Shown here: positions 1 through 7,917 of the stretch, piece after piece
Position numbering within the stretch: the stretch's first letter is position 1
Layout of the letters: each line of letters begins with the position of its first letter
Assembly (NCBI RefSeq): GCF_004369225.1
Contig: NZ_QFFZ01000023.1
Coordinates: 1-54,074 of the forward strand
Reading direction: 5' to 3'
DNA from: Pelotomaculum propionicicum
GTDB taxonomy: Bacteria > Bacillota > Desulfotomaculia > Desulfotomaculales > Pelotomaculaceae
Length of the DNA: 54,074 bases
The notes under the pieces: model-generated
Seen by the model: the letters and a program-made list of their open reading frames with translations, nothing else
Database searches by the model: none
Told to the model about the DNA's origin: nothing
Translations under genes and position numbers: made by a program

Positions 1-74
1 GTCAAGGCTTGCCGGACAGGTCGTGGCAACAGGTTAAAGTGGAGAGATTGTTCTAGTCAAAAATACCTTTAATT

Positions 75-266
75 CTATGTAAACAAGAGAATAAGGGAGT
101 AGACTCTAAAATTAGGGGTTTGAACCGCACCGGTTCCCGGTATGACTTCTCCGCTCTCAGGATTTAAACACAGGTAAACTTCAAGTTCTCTTAAATCTTC
201 ATCGTCTAAGCCGCATTGGCGCCAGCACTTTTCGAACTCCGGCAAAACCACAAATTCTCTAGTCAT
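75..266 (-). pseudogene. Truncated RelE/HigB-like toxin remnant
   Basis: The reading frame starts at an ATG (266) preceded by GAAGGTG. It gives about 50 residues that look like the N-terminus of a RelE/HigB-family ribosome-dependent mRNase: TREFVVLPEFEKCW, then DDEDLRELE, then GEVIPGTG. In the family the segment after VIPGTG continues with a basic core (GLRKLRF-like) and catalytic C-terminal strands. Here the sequence instead changes to AVQTPNF and stops, so over half of the toxin is missing and no activity is expected. Longer upstream extensions of this frame ignore the ribosome site and promoter. No antitoxin gene is visible in the 74 bases downstream. The family call comes from motif memory; truncation is read from the sequence. 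Confidence 0.6.
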
Positions 267-289
267 GAAAACACCTTCTGTTATATTAT

Positions 290-314
290 ACCCTATTGAA
301 TAGGGTAATGTCAA
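290..314 (-). promoter_or_regulatory. Promoter with palindromic operator for the toxin remnant
   Basis: On the minus strand, TTGACA (314-309) and TATAAT (290-285) are separated by 18 bases. The spacer contains the perfect inverted repeat ACCCTATT-C-AATAGGGT (290-306 on the plus strand), which would place a repressor between the -35 and -10 boxes. This is the usual layout of autoregulated toxin-antitoxin promoters. The promoter is intact although the toxin it serves is truncated. Confidence 0.6.
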
Positions 315-345
315 AATCATACTTTTATTAAACGACCAAAAAGAG

Positions 346-494
346 CTACAGCACCCGCCACAGCTCCACCTCGGCAACATCCTCCCTTTCGCTGCGGGTC
401 TGCGCCGCTGCGCCAAGTTCACACAGCGCCACCGCCGAGATATGTTTGCAGTGCATGCCGCGCCGGCGGTAATCGCTGCAGATGCAGCTGATCT
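346..494 (-). pseudogene. C-terminal remnant of a SWIM zinc-finger protein
   Basis: The minus strand reads about 49 codons containing ISCICSDYRRRGMHCKH, a match to the SWIM zinc-finger pattern CxC...CxH, followed by a short tail ending in ELWRVL and a TAG stop. An in-frame TAG lies just upstream of the motif and there is no start codon, so only the end of a gene remains. SWIM proteins bind DNA or protein partners and often sit beside SNF2-type helicases. Nothing of such a partner is seen here. The motif is read directly; the rest is inference. Confidence 0.55.
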
Positions 495-818
495 GCTAGC
501 CCTTGGGCGCTTAAATTTTAACCCCCGGCCTTATTAAACTACCCAGCTTTAGGTTCTGGGCGTGCAGCTGCACACCTTTCCCGCCTTACACCTGGTTACT
601 AGGCTTTCGTTCGTGCGCTCCGCTTCGTGCACCGGCTCCGACCTAGGGCAAGGTACCGTTCAGGCCAGGCTTTTAATAATAGGGTTGTTCTGGCCAGCAC
701 CGTGCTCATCTCCCTCCAAGGAAAATACATCTGCCCCTGGATTAGGGACTAAAAAGCAGAAAGAACAATCAGGAAAGTAAGATAAAATTTTTTATTCCCT
801 CTTTGTTCCCCTTTAACC
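495..818. other. Non-coding stretch with no recognisable gene
   Basis: This interval between the SWIM remnant and the tRNA terminator has short open frames on both strands, but none shows a ribosome site, recognisable motif or consistent codon use. It is probably decayed sequence. Confidence 0.4.
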
Positions 819-850
819 AAAAATCGCCTTCGGGTTAAACCCCGGAGGCG
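819..850 (-). terminator. Rho-independent terminator after the tRNA pair
   Basis: The minus strand forms CGCCTCCGGG / CCCGAAGGCG (850-825) with a short loop, followed by ATTTTTG. It lies 11 bases beyond the 3' end of tRNA-Arg and probably ends the tRNA transcript. Confidence 0.7.
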
Positions 851-860
851 TTGATATTAC

Positions 861-937
861 TGGCGTCCCAGGAGGGATTCGAACCCCCGGCCTACGGATT
901 AGAAGTCCGTTGCTCTATCCGGCTGAGCTACTGGGAC
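861..937 (-). tRNA. tRNA-Arg (anticodon UCU)
   Basis: The minus strand folds as a complete 77-nt tRNA: acceptor GTCCCAG paired with CTGGGAC, D-arm AGCTCAGCCGGATAGAGC, anticodon stem CGGAC / GTCCG around a TTCTAAT loop giving UCU, T-loop GGTTCGAATCC, and an encoded CCA. It is five bases from tRNA-Gly and is likely cotranscribed with it. Confidence 0.95.
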
Positions 938-942
938 AAATA

Positions 943-1016
943 TGGAGCGGGTGAAGGGAATCGAACCCTCGTAATCGGCTTGGAAGGCCGACGCTCTACC
1001 ATTGAGCTACACCCGC
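943..1016 (-). tRNA. tRNA-Gly (anticodon UCC)
   Basis: The minus strand folds as a 74-nt tRNA: GCGGGTG acceptor, D-arm TAGCTCAATGGTAGAGC, an anticodon loop with UCC, T-arm GAGGGTTCGATTCCCTT, and an encoded CCA. It precedes tRNA-Arg in the same transcript. Confidence 0.95.
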
Positions 1017-1108
1017 TTAAGAATTATCTTTTTTGAAGCAATTAATATTATAACCAAAAAGGAGACCGGAGTCAAAGTTATTTTAGCCGCAGGCGAGCCC
1101 AATTATTG

Positions 1109-1594
1109 TTAAACACGGTGGATTGCGGCCTCAATGCCATCCTCGCTGATTTCCAGGACTCCGTAGCTGGGCCGCGCCTGGTCGCGTGGTTTGCCGATGC
1201 TGCCGGGGTTGAAAAACAAAACACCGTCCTCTTTTACGTTTTCAGCCATGTGGGTGTGGCCGAAAACAATGGCTTCCGCTCCTGCTTCCCTGGCGCGTTC
1301 AAGTATTTTATCAGGCCAGTGCTTGCCCCAGCCAATATGGCCGTGGGTAAGCAGGATGCGGCGCCCGGCCAGGTCAATCAACTGCTCTTCCGGCCCTACA
1401 TCTATTTTGTCACAGTTGCCAAGTACAGCCTTGACCGGCAGTCCGGTCGCCTCAGCCAGTGCGACAGCGTCCCGGTAAAGGTCGCCGGCATGCAGCACCA
1501 GGTCTACCCGCCCGGTTTCTTGAAGCGCCTTGAAGGCATACTCCAAACGGCCGTGGCTGTCGCTGAAAACTATTACACGGAAGGGCCGCGTCAC
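1109..1594 (-). CDS. YfcE/MJ0936-type metallophosphoesterase
   Basis: This 161-aa protein belongs to the calcineurin-like YfcE family of small cytoplasmic phosphodiesterases that hydrolyse phosphodiester substrates with two metal ions. Metal-ligand motifs appear in order: FSDSHG near residues 10-15, HAGD near 35-38, GNCD near 58-61, THGH near 83-86 and FGHTH near 111-115, followed by NPGSIGKPR. The length is normal for the family. Its start overlaps the stop of the pyrophosphatase gene upstream by four bases, so the two are translationally coupled. This adjacency to rdgB is common in Firmicutes. The physiological substrate cannot be read from sequence. Confidence 0.88.
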   Translation of the reverse strand: MTRPFRVIVFSDSHGRLEYAFKALQETGRVDLVLHAGDLYRDAVALAEATGLPVKAVLGNCDKIDVGPEEQLIDLAGRRILLTHGHIGWGKHWPDKILERAREAGAEAIVFGHTHMAENVKEDGVLFFNPGSIGKPRDQARPSYGVLEISEDGIEAAIHRV

Positions 1595-2214
1595 TCTTCC
1601 TCTTCCTCCATCATCTTTTTCAAATCGGACAGGATGTCCAAGACTCCGGCCAGCGCCTTGCCCCGGTGGCTGATTTTATTTTTTGTTTCGAGGTCAAGCT
1701 CCGCAAAGGTCTTATCATACTCCGGCAGGTAAAAAAGAGGGTCATAGCCAAAGCCGCCGTCACCGCGCTCTTCGGAAGTGATCAACCCCTCACAGGTTCC
1801 CTCCGATATGTAAACAAAACAGTCGGTGTCGGCGACAGCGATGATACATTTGAAGCGGGCCGTGCGCTCCTCGGCCGGGACACCCTCCAAAAGCTCCAGC
1901 AGCTTCTTCTTGTTGGCGCTGTTGTCTCTTTCCTCGCCGGCAAAACGGGCCGAATAGACTCCCGGCAGGCCTTCCAGGCAATCAACCTCAAGGCCTGAAT
2001 CATCCGCCAGCGTGGGCAGTCCTGTCTGCATACATACTTCGGTAGCTTTGATAATGGCGTTTTCTCTGAAGGTTTCCCCGTCCTCGACGATCTCTTCTAT
2101 CTCAGGAAAATCAGCCAGTGATAGGATCTCAATATCCTGCCCGGCCAGCAATTCGGTCATTTCCTTGATTTTACCCTCGTTTTTTGTGGCCAGTACAAGC
2201 TTCACTCCGCTCAC
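1591..2214 (-). CDS. rdgB: XTP/dITP diphosphatase (RdgB/HAM1 family)
   Basis: This 207-aa house-cleaning enzyme hydrolyses non-canonical purine triphosphates (XTP, dITP, ITP) to monophosphates and keeps them out of nucleic acids. The sequence begins with the substrate loop [13 protein letters not shown], followed by [19 protein letters not shown] (catalytic acidic residues), GVYSARFAG, and the conserved C-terminal GYDPLF and ISHRGKAL blocks. Length is typical. It overlaps rph upstream and the YfcE-like gene downstream by four bases each, making a coupled rph-rdgB-yfcE unit that is often conserved in Gram-positive bacteria. The C-terminus carries a run of glutamates, which is harmless variation. 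Confidence 0.95.
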   Translation of the reverse strand: MSGVKLVLATKNEGKIKEMTELLAGQDIEILSLADFPEIEEIVEDGETFRENAIIKATEVCMQTGLPTLADDSGLEVDCLEGLPGVYSARFAGEERDNSANKKKLLELLEGVPAEERTARFKCIIAVADTDCFVYISEGTCEGLITSEERGDGGFGYDPLFYLPEYDKTFAELDLETKNKISHRGKALAGVLDILSDLKKMMEEEEE

Positions 2215-2951
2215 CCCCCAATAAATGACGCAATTTCACCAAGCGCTTCTTTTTGAGCAAAAATCAACCGGTTAATCCCCTGTGCCGCCAGGTCAATCAT
2301 CATGTTCATTTCCTGCCTGGTAAAGGAAGCTTCCTCACCTGTGCCCTGCACTTCGACAAACCGGCCCGAGCCCGTCATTACAATGTTCATGTCCACTTCA
2401 GCGGAGGAATCCTCCACGTAGCAGAGGTCCAGCAGCAACCCGCCCTTCAGCCTGCCCACACTGGTGGCCGCAACAAAGTCGGTGACAGGTATGCGGCTGA
2501 GCAGGCCTTGTCCCTTTAAATGGTTCAGGGCGTCCACCAGCGCTACAAAGGCGCCGGTTATAGACGCTGTGCGGGTGCCGCCGTCAGCCTGGATTACATC
2601 GCAATCAAGCCAGACAGTCCTCTCACCCAGGGCTGTAAGGTCAACCACCGCCCGCAGTGAACGGCCGATCAGCCGCTGGATCTCGAAGGTGCGGCCGCCA
2701 ACTTTGCCCCTGGCCGCCTCTCTTTGCGTCCTGGTACCTGTGGCGCGGGGAAGCATCCCGTATTCAGCGGTAACCCAGCCCTTGCCCTCCCCTTTCAGAA
2801 AAAGCGGCGGCTTTTCTTCAACCGAGGCGGTGCAGATCACTCTGGTATCCCCCATCTCGATCAGCACCGAGCCTTCGGCGTGTTTGATATAATTTCTGGT
2901 TATGCGCACCGGACGCAGCTGGTCCGGCTGTCTTCCGTCAACTCTCGGCAT
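2211..2951 (-). CDS. rph: Ribonuclease PH
   Basis: RNase PH trims the 3' ends of tRNA precursors by phosphorolysis. The chosen start (2951) gives about 246 aa beginning [15 protein letters not shown], the standard N-terminus, and has an AAAGGGG ribosome site. A longer upstream frame runs into the neighbouring metallo-hydrolase gene and is not needed. Conserved elements include [13 protein letters not shown], the phosphate-binding [11 protein letters not shown] segment near residue 90, and [16 protein letters not shown]. The final bases overlap rdgB. It forms the head of the coupled maintenance trio, 70 bases after the MBL gene, and may also receive transcription from the dehydratase operon upstream. 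Confidence 0.95.
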   Translation of the reverse strand: MPRVDGRQPDQLRPVRITRNYIKHAEGSVLIEMGDTRVICTASVEEKPPLFLKGEGKGWVTAEYGMLPRATGTRTQREAARGKVGGRTFEIQRLIGRSLRAVVDLTALGERTVWLDCDVIQADGGTRTASITGAFVALVDALNHLKGQGLLSRIPVTDFVAATSVGRLKGGLLLDLCYVEDSSAEVDMNIVMTGSGRFVEVQGTGEEASFTRQEMNMMIDLAAQGINRLIFAQKEALGEIASFIGG

Positions 2952-3021
2952 ATCCAGGCCCCTTTCATTTATATAATAAATACCGCCCGGGCGGCAATAT
3001 TTCCTGTGAATTCCACAGAAC

Positions 3022-3792
3022 CTAGACCCGGTGTGTTTCGCCTTCACGGGCAAGCGACACTACGCCGCTAAAACCCTCCTCAGCTTGCTTGCTCAACAGG
3101 GAAAGGTCATACTCAGGCCAGAAATGAGTGAGCAGGAGCCTTTCAGCACCCGCCTCACGGGCTGTTTCTCCCGCCTGGCGGGCGGTCAGGTGGATGCCCC
3201 GCATGGCTTCGGTGTCGCTGTCCAGGCCGCTGGCCTCACAAAGGAAAAGGTCAGCACCCTCAGCCAGGGCGGTCAGCTCTTTGGTAGGCGCGCTATCGCC
3301 GGAAAATACCAGCTTGTGATTGTCCTCAATAGAAATTGAATAACCCGGCAGGGGGTGCAGCGCAGGCACAAAGCGAAAAGTCAAACTTCCCAGTTCAAGC
3401 CTCCGTACATTTAAACCTTTTGGCGTGTTCTCAACTGGCAGGCTTTCAAGCGCTGCGGTAATAAAAGCCTTTTCATAACCGGCCAGCAGTTTGAAGTCAG
3501 CCGCGGGTTCAGACGGGGCAAACAGTTTGAGAGGCGCTTCCCGGCTCCCGTCACGCCTGGCGCCTTCTATGGCGTGCCGCAGGGAAAACAGGTCCAGGTA
3601 GTGGTCATGGTGCAAGTGGCTGATAATCACCGCATCCAGCATGCGGAAGTCGATCAGACGCATCAGCGCGCTCAGTGTACCGTTCCCGGCATCCAGAAGC
3701 ACATTCAGCCCGCCTGACCGGATCAGGTAGCCGGAGCAGGCGCCCCCGGCCCTGGGATATGGCGCCCAGCACCCTAAAACTGTTAATTTCAC
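3022..3792 (-). CDS. MBL-fold metallo-hydrolase (RNase Z/YhfI-like)
   Basis: This 256-aa protein has the metallo-beta-lactamase fold of the RNase Z-like branch. It starts [13 protein letters not shown] and carries the zinc motif [10 protein letters not shown] (HxHxDH) near residues 59-65, FSGDSAP near 163, and THFWPEY near 222. The long exosite arm of true RNase Z is not evident, so a role in tRNA 3' processing is uncertain; YhfI-like proteins of this size have no firm function. It lies 29 bases downstream of the dehydratase activator gene in the same direction and is probably in that operon. Confidence 0.8.
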   Translation of the reverse strand: MKLTVLGCWAPYPRAGGACSGYLIRSGGLNVLLDAGNGTLSALMRLIDFRMLDAVIISHLHHDHYLDLFSLRHAIEGARRDGSREAPLKLFAPSEPAADFKLLAGYEKAFITAALESLPVENTPKGLNVRRLELGSLTFRFVPALHPLPGYSISIEDNHKLVFSGDSAPTKELTALAEGADLFLCEASGLDSDTEAMRGIHLTARQAGETAREAGAERLLLTHFWPEYDLSLLSKQAEEGFSGVVSLAREGETHRV

Positions 3793-3821
3793 TGAAAACT
3801 CACCTCAAACATTTAAACTCT

Positions 3822-4607
3822 TTAAACGGCCTGCCAGATGCCGCCGGCATCAGCGCAGCAGCCTATGGCTCCCGCAAATTCAGGGTTTTCAGGAACGACC
3901 ACAGAGGCCGCCGTGTTATCTTTGATAATCTGCACAAGGGCCTGGTTGTAAGCCACCCCGCCTGTGAAAACGATTTTTTCACTGGGCAGCTTAACCAGCA
4001 TGGGTAAAATACGCTTGAAAATACTGTGGTTAACCCCGGCAGCCAGAGAGGCAACCGAATAACCTTCCACCACCTTGCCGATCAGCTCGCTTTCCCCGAA
4101 GATGGCGCAGGTCGAGACCAGTTCTGCCGGGGACTGGTGGTGCCGGCTCAGTTCTTCCAGGCTGATGTTTAAAGCCGCCGCCATGTTTTCCAGGTAACGG
4201 CCGGTGCTTGCGGCACATTTATCGTTGGTCATAAAATCCACCATGCGGTTTCCTCTCACCAGGGCGACCTTGCTGTCCTGCCCGCCCAGGTCCAGCAGGG
4301 TGAAGTCAGCCAGGCCGGTGAGGCATATAGCGCCCAGCACATGGGCCTTGATTTCCGGGATAACCCTGGCCCCTTTTACTTTCACTGTATGGCGGCCGTA
4401 GCCGGTCGCGGTAATGGTCTGACCGGCAGCCGGCAGGCCTGTGGCCTCAATATCCAGCGCGAACTCCCCACCTGATGTCCCGCCGTATTTACGGTAAAAC
4501 TCCATAGTATCGAACTTATCTAATTTCAGGGTGTTATGTTCATCCCTTAAAGCAACTTTCACACTGCGGCTGCCCAGGTCAATTCCGGCAAACATCTGCA
4601 AGGTCAC
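3822..4607 (-). CDS. BadF/HgdC-type activator of 2-hydroxyacyl-CoA dehydratase
   Basis: This 261-aa ASKHA-fold ATPase is the archerase-type activator that injects an electron into 2-hydroxyacyl-CoA dehydratase or benzoyl-CoA reductase-type enzymes. The phosphate-1 motif GIDLGSRSVKVAL is at residues 8-20 and LLDLGGQDSK near 103-112. The two cysteines that bind the homodimer's [4Fe-4S] cluster lie in NDKCAASTGR and STCAIFGESE. VFTGGVAYN marks the second nucleotide loop. Length matches the family (about 260 aa). Its ATG overlaps the stop of the dehydratase subunit gene by four bases, so enzyme and activator are made together. The partner enzyme is the adjacent protein; its substrate is unknown. 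Confidence 0.9.
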   Translation of the reverse strand: MTLQMFAGIDLGSRSVKVALRDEHNTLKLDKFDTMEFYRKYGGTSGGEFALDIEATGLPAAGQTITATGYGRHTVKVKGARVIPEIKAHVLGAICLTGLADFTLLDLGGQDSKVALVRGNRMVDFMTNDKCAASTGRYLENMAAALNISLEELSRHHQSPAELVSTCAIFGESELIGKVVEGYSVASLAAGVNHSIFKRILPMLVKLPSEKIVFTGGVAYNQALVQIIKDNTAASVVVPENPEFAGAIGCCADAGGIWQAV

Positions 4608-5605
4608 CTCAACATATCCAAAAAAACATCCAGGCGCATCCTGGTGCGGGCATCCAGCCTGTTGGGCATGTCGCCTTCCAGGGTAAGCACCGGCAGGCTG
4701 AGCCTGTTCCTGACAATCAGGTCTTCAATCTGCCTGTAGCAAAAGCTCTGGGCGTAGTGAATAATCCCGTCGAGCTGCCGCCTGGCGATTTCCCGCCCGA
4801 TATCCTCCAAACGGAAGAAAATGCCGTAGGGATAAGTGTACAAGCGGTATTGCTCCACCAGGTCAGCGGTCTCAAAAGGCATGGTAAACTGCCTCTGAGT
4901 CTCATTATATACCACCCGGGCGCCGCGCTCTTCCAGGTATTCGTATATTTCGCCCATGATCGGCGGCACACCGATATACCCTAGCCGCAGGTCTTCCCTG
5001 CGGGGCTCTGCGCGCCGTGCTCCGGCCAAAAATTCATCCAGCTCCGCGTCGAATTTTTCCGGGTCGCTGTTAAAGTCACTGCAGCAGATCTGGTACAGGT
5101 GGTTCTCCCAGCCCCCGACCCGGTTTTCCTCCCAGGTCAGCCTGTCCAGTTCCCACACCTTTCGCCTGACCCGGTCTAACCGTTCTTTTTGTTCTGTCAC
5201 CTGCTGCCAGGAAACATTGAAAAAACTCATCATTTTTTCAATCTGCAGGTGCAGCAGGTCGTAATCACGGTCGTAGGGAAAAGCGAAGGGGACTGTTTTA
5301 ATACCAGCTTCTTGCAGGGTTTCCATCAAGGCGTGCGTATTGCTGCAATCACCCTGGGTTACCGCTACAATGGTCTGTATGTCGCTGTTTTTCAACACGG
5401 TGCTGTAGATGCCCTTAATCCAGGCGCACAGGTTGCGGGGATAGCCGGCAAGCTCGGCTTCCTCTACCAGCGCCTGGGGGTTTTCATCTGTGATAAACAC
5501 ATTGTTCAGGTCAACAGGCGTCCAGCCCGCGGCGTAAATTACTTCAACCGGTATGGTTGTGGTAATACCTACCTTTAGCAATCTCTCACTTCTTTCCAGA
5601 TTCAT
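4604..5605 (-). CDS. 2-hydroxyacyl-CoA dehydratase/benzoyl-CoA reductase-like subunit (HgdB family)
   Basis: This 333-aa protein belongs to the HGD-D family of FeS dehydratase subunits. Visible features are an N-terminal YAAGWTPVDLNN, a VTQGDCSNTHAL segment with a likely cluster cysteine, VPFAFPYDRDYD, GYIGVPPIMGEIYE in the central domain, and a C-terminal HYAQSFCYRQIED cysteine followed by LTLEGDMPN. Classical enzymes pair two related subunits; only one is encoded here with the activator, so the enzyme may be homomeric or a solo member of uncertain substrate. A TATAAT-like -10 (5629-5624) lies close to the start and no clear ribosome site is seen, so the leader may be very short. Confidence 0.85.
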   Translation of the reverse strand: MNLERSERLLKVGITTTIPVEVIYAAGWTPVDLNNVFITDENPQALVEEAELAGYPRNLCAWIKGIYSTVLKNSDIQTIVAVTQGDCSNTHALMETLQEAGIKTVPFAFPYDRDYDLLHLQIEKMMSFFNVSWQQVTEQKERLDRVRRKVWELDRLTWEENRVGGWENHLYQICCSDFNSDPEKFDAELDEFLAGARRAEPRREDLRLGYIGVPPIMGEIYEYLEERGARVVYNETQRQFTMPFETADLVEQYRLYTYPYGIFFRLEDIGREIARRQLDGIIHYAQSFCYRQIEDLIVRNRLSLPVLTLEGDMPNRLDARTRMRLDVFLDMLR

Positions 5606-5725
5606 CTATACAAAACAGCCGCAATTATAATATGCCCCCGCCTTGGGAGGACAAATCTTAAAAATGATACTGTTCAATTTTCTTTATATTCCCTGGCCAG
5701 GACAAGTGTTCCTCTTTTTTACCCG

Positions 5726-5764
5726 CAAAAAAATCCCGCCTCTGCTCATTGACAAAGACGGGAT
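5726..5764 (-). terminator. Rho-independent terminator of the amidase gene
   Basis: The minus strand pairs ATCCCG (5764-5759) with CGGGAT (5738-5733), extended by weaker pairs, and is followed by seven Ts. It sits 26 bases past the amidase stop codon. The dehydratase operon starts just beyond it. Confidence 0.75.
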
Positions 5765-5789
5765 GTACTCTTTTGAAGTTATTATGAAC

Positions 5790-7580
5790 TTACGCGTTTC
5801 TTCTTTCAGAGAAATAGAGCCCGATGCCCCTGGCAATAGCCTCTGCGGCGCCGTTTTTAAAATTGTCGGTGTTCATATACCTTTCTTCCGGCAAGTTGGA
5901 GATAAAGGCCAGTTCGGCCAGTATCGCCGGCATATTGCTGGTCCGCAGCACCGCAAAGTTAGCGCTCCTTACGCCGACATCCCTGAGGCCCAAGGTTTTC
6001 AGCAGTTCCTTCTGGACGTAGTTCGCCAGCCTGTTGCTTTCCTGAATCCTGGCGGTCTGTTTGGGATCGCCGGCGCCGCTGTAAATATAGGTGCTGGTGC
6101 CGCCCAGAGACCGGTCGTTATTGGCGTTGATATGGATACTCACAAAAACATCGGCTTTGGCTTTATTAGCCTTGTCGGTCCTTTGATACAAATCAGTTTC
6201 CGTCTTTTCATCGGTCCTGGTCAAGATAACCTTGGCTCCGCGGGCTTCCAGGATTTTCGCCAGCCTCTTGGCGATATCCACTGTAATGTCTTTTTCCTTC
6301 GTGCCCATACTCCCCACAGCTCCGGGGTCTGGACCGCCGTGGCCGGGGTCAATGGCTATAACCTTGCCGGTGTACGAGTTGCTGATGTCAGGAATATAGG
6401 TCTCCACGGTTAAAGTTTTCTTGTCGCTGGACAGTGAGGCCACGTACTGGGCTCCGCCGGACAGGTCAAAAACCACCCTGGTGACATCCGGGTTCTTCTG
6501 GAAACTGCCTGTCCGCACCTGAAGCACAGTTTTTGAATTAACACTGGTGCTGAGCGGCAGATTCCCTATGGCAATCCCTTTTAAGTCAAGGACCAGGCGG
6601 TACGGGTTATTGAGGGAGAAAGAGTCGTATACTATCGGCGCGTTGGCCTCAATAACAGCGCTGGTCTTGTTGCCTGAGTTGTTGACTTTCAAGGAAAGCG
6701 CCTGAGCTGATTGACTGCTGGTATTTCCGCTGCTCCCGCTGGACGCTCCGCCGCCGGTCTGTCCGGCCGGCGTCTCAGGTGTTGTTGGTGTTTGCGGGGT
6801 CGTCACAGGCGCAGACTGGACACTAACTAACCAGCCGGCTACCCAACCTGTGCTGCCGACGGGCAGCTTGACCCGGACCCAGTCACCCGACTGTTCCAGC
6901 ACCGGCAGGCTTTGGCCCTGTGTTACCTGGCCAACCACCGCGTTGGTGGTACCCGGCCCATTTCTTACGTTAACAACACTGCCGGTAACGACGGCTGTTT
7001 TTCCGCTGTCCGCTGACCCCGAGCCCGCGGCAGGAGTTGTATTCACTGGTGTGGGAGCTGTTGCAACAGGTGTGCCGACAGCTACCAGCCAACCCGCTAC
7101 CCAACCGGAAGCTCCGCTGCTGAGGCTCACCTTATACCAATCGCCTGATTTGTCCAGGACCGGCAGGCGGTCCCCCAGGTTAGCCTGTGCAATTATGCCG
7201 TAACTGGTATCAGGGCCGCTCCTGATATTTACGGAACTGCCGCTGACCACGGCAACCTGGCCGCTGCTTTGTGGCGCGGCAGCCTGGGCCGCCTGCTCAA
7301 CGTTAACCAGCCAGCCGGCGATCCAGCCATTTTGACCGGAAGGCCGGTTTACACAATACCAGTCGCCTGATTGAGACACAATAGTGAGGCGGTCGCCCGA
7401 ACTCGCCTGAGCAATAATGTCATAAGTCGTGCCGGGGCCGGTGCGGATATTGACAGAATCGGAGGCCACCACGGCAGTGTCGGCAAACACAAGTTGAGGA
7501 AACGCCAGGAGGAAGCCAAGGAACAGAGCAAACGCCAGTATTACCGGTAAGCCAAAAGATGATTGGTATCTTACGTGCAT
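5790..7580 (-). CDS. Secreted N-acetylmuramoyl-L-alanine amidase with three SH3 domains and an AMIN domain
   Basis: This 596-aa exported peptidoglycan hydrolase cleaves the amide bond between muramic acid and the stem peptide. The start at 7580 follows a GGAGGGGGG ribosome site and gives a signal peptide (residues 1-33, cleavage near VFA-DT). Three bacterial SH3 repeats follow at about 35-94, 108-169 and 195-254, each with VNIR/VNVR-GP and GWxAGWLV motifs. A Thr/Pro/Ser-rich linker leads to an AMIN domain (about 295-395) that targets the wall, then the zinc-dependent amidase_3 domain (about 406-590). Likely zinc ligands are His414 in DPGHGGPDPG, Glu429, and His483 in SIHINAN; the catalytic Glu is in ILAELAFISN. 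Similar enzymes act in growth, separation or sporulation. Confidence 0.93.
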   Translation of the reverse strand: MHVRYQSSFGLPVILAFALFLGFLLAFPQLVFADTAVVASDSVNIRTGPGTTYDIIAQASSGDRLTIVSQSGDWYCVNRPSGQNGWIAGWLVNVEQAAQAAAPQSSGQVAVVSGSSVNIRSGPDTSYGIIAQANLGDRLPVLDKSGDWYKVSLSSGASGWVAGWLVAVGTPVATAPTPVNTTPAAGSGSADSGKTAVVTGSVVNVRNGPGTTNAVVGQVTQGQSLPVLEQSGDWVRVKLPVGSTGWVAGWLVSVQSAPVTTPQTPTTPETPAGQTGGGASSGSSGNTSSQSAQALSLKVNNSGNKTSAVIEANAPIVYDSFSLNNPYRLVLDLKGIAIGNLPLSTSVNSKTVLQVRTGSFQKNPDVTRVVFDLSGGAQYVASLSSDKKTLTVETYIPDISNSYTGKVIAIDPGHGGPDPGAVGSMGTKEKDITVDIAKRLAKILEARGAKVILTRTDEKTETDLYQRTDKANKAKADVFVSIHINANNDRSLGGTSTYIYSGAGDPKQTARIQESNRLANYVQKELLKTLGLRDVGVRSANFAVLRTSNMPAILAELAFISNLPEERYMNTDNFKNGAAEAIARGIGLYFSERRNA

Positions 7581-7601
7581 TCTCAACCCCCCTCCGTCCA
7601 C

Positions 7602-7917
7602 TGACGGATATAATACTTAAGGAACTTAAGTTTAAATTTCTACAAGCTACCCGACAATTCCTCTTGTTTCATTAAAAAGTACCGAAGGAAAAATCTACAC
7701 TCTTTAATAAACGCAAGAATAAATGGCGGCCAGGCCAAAGCTTGTATTATTTTGCAGGATTGTCCCTTATTTTGTTAGACGGGTGTTTGGGTCAAACGGT
7801 TCCCGCCGAACCGCCCAAAAGCAGCATTTTCAGGAAAAATTAAGTTTTCATGAACTAGATTGGCACAATTACATTGAGGAAAGATAAGAAAATGAAAAGC
7901 AAGAGGGAAAAGTGTCG
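7602..7917. other. Intergenic region upstream of the amidase
   Basis: AT-rich spacer that should hold the leftward amidase promoter. A CTTAAGTTCCTTAAG repeat lies at about 7616-7630, 40-50 bases from the amidase start, with a TATTAT-like -10 nearby. No open frame with a ribosome site is seen. Confidence 0.35.

Noticed and set aside
861-1016. tRNA genes as attachment site for the mobile region
   Set aside because: No partial tRNA copy or integrase gene is near them, and the accessory island starts 17 kb away.
1106-1732. Plus-strand frame opposite the YfcE-like gene
   Set aside because: It is the antisense of two well-supported genes, shows no motif and has no ribosome site.
5643-6413. Plus-strand frame opposite the amidase
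   Set aside because: It overlaps the catalytic amidase domain in antisense and has no independent support.
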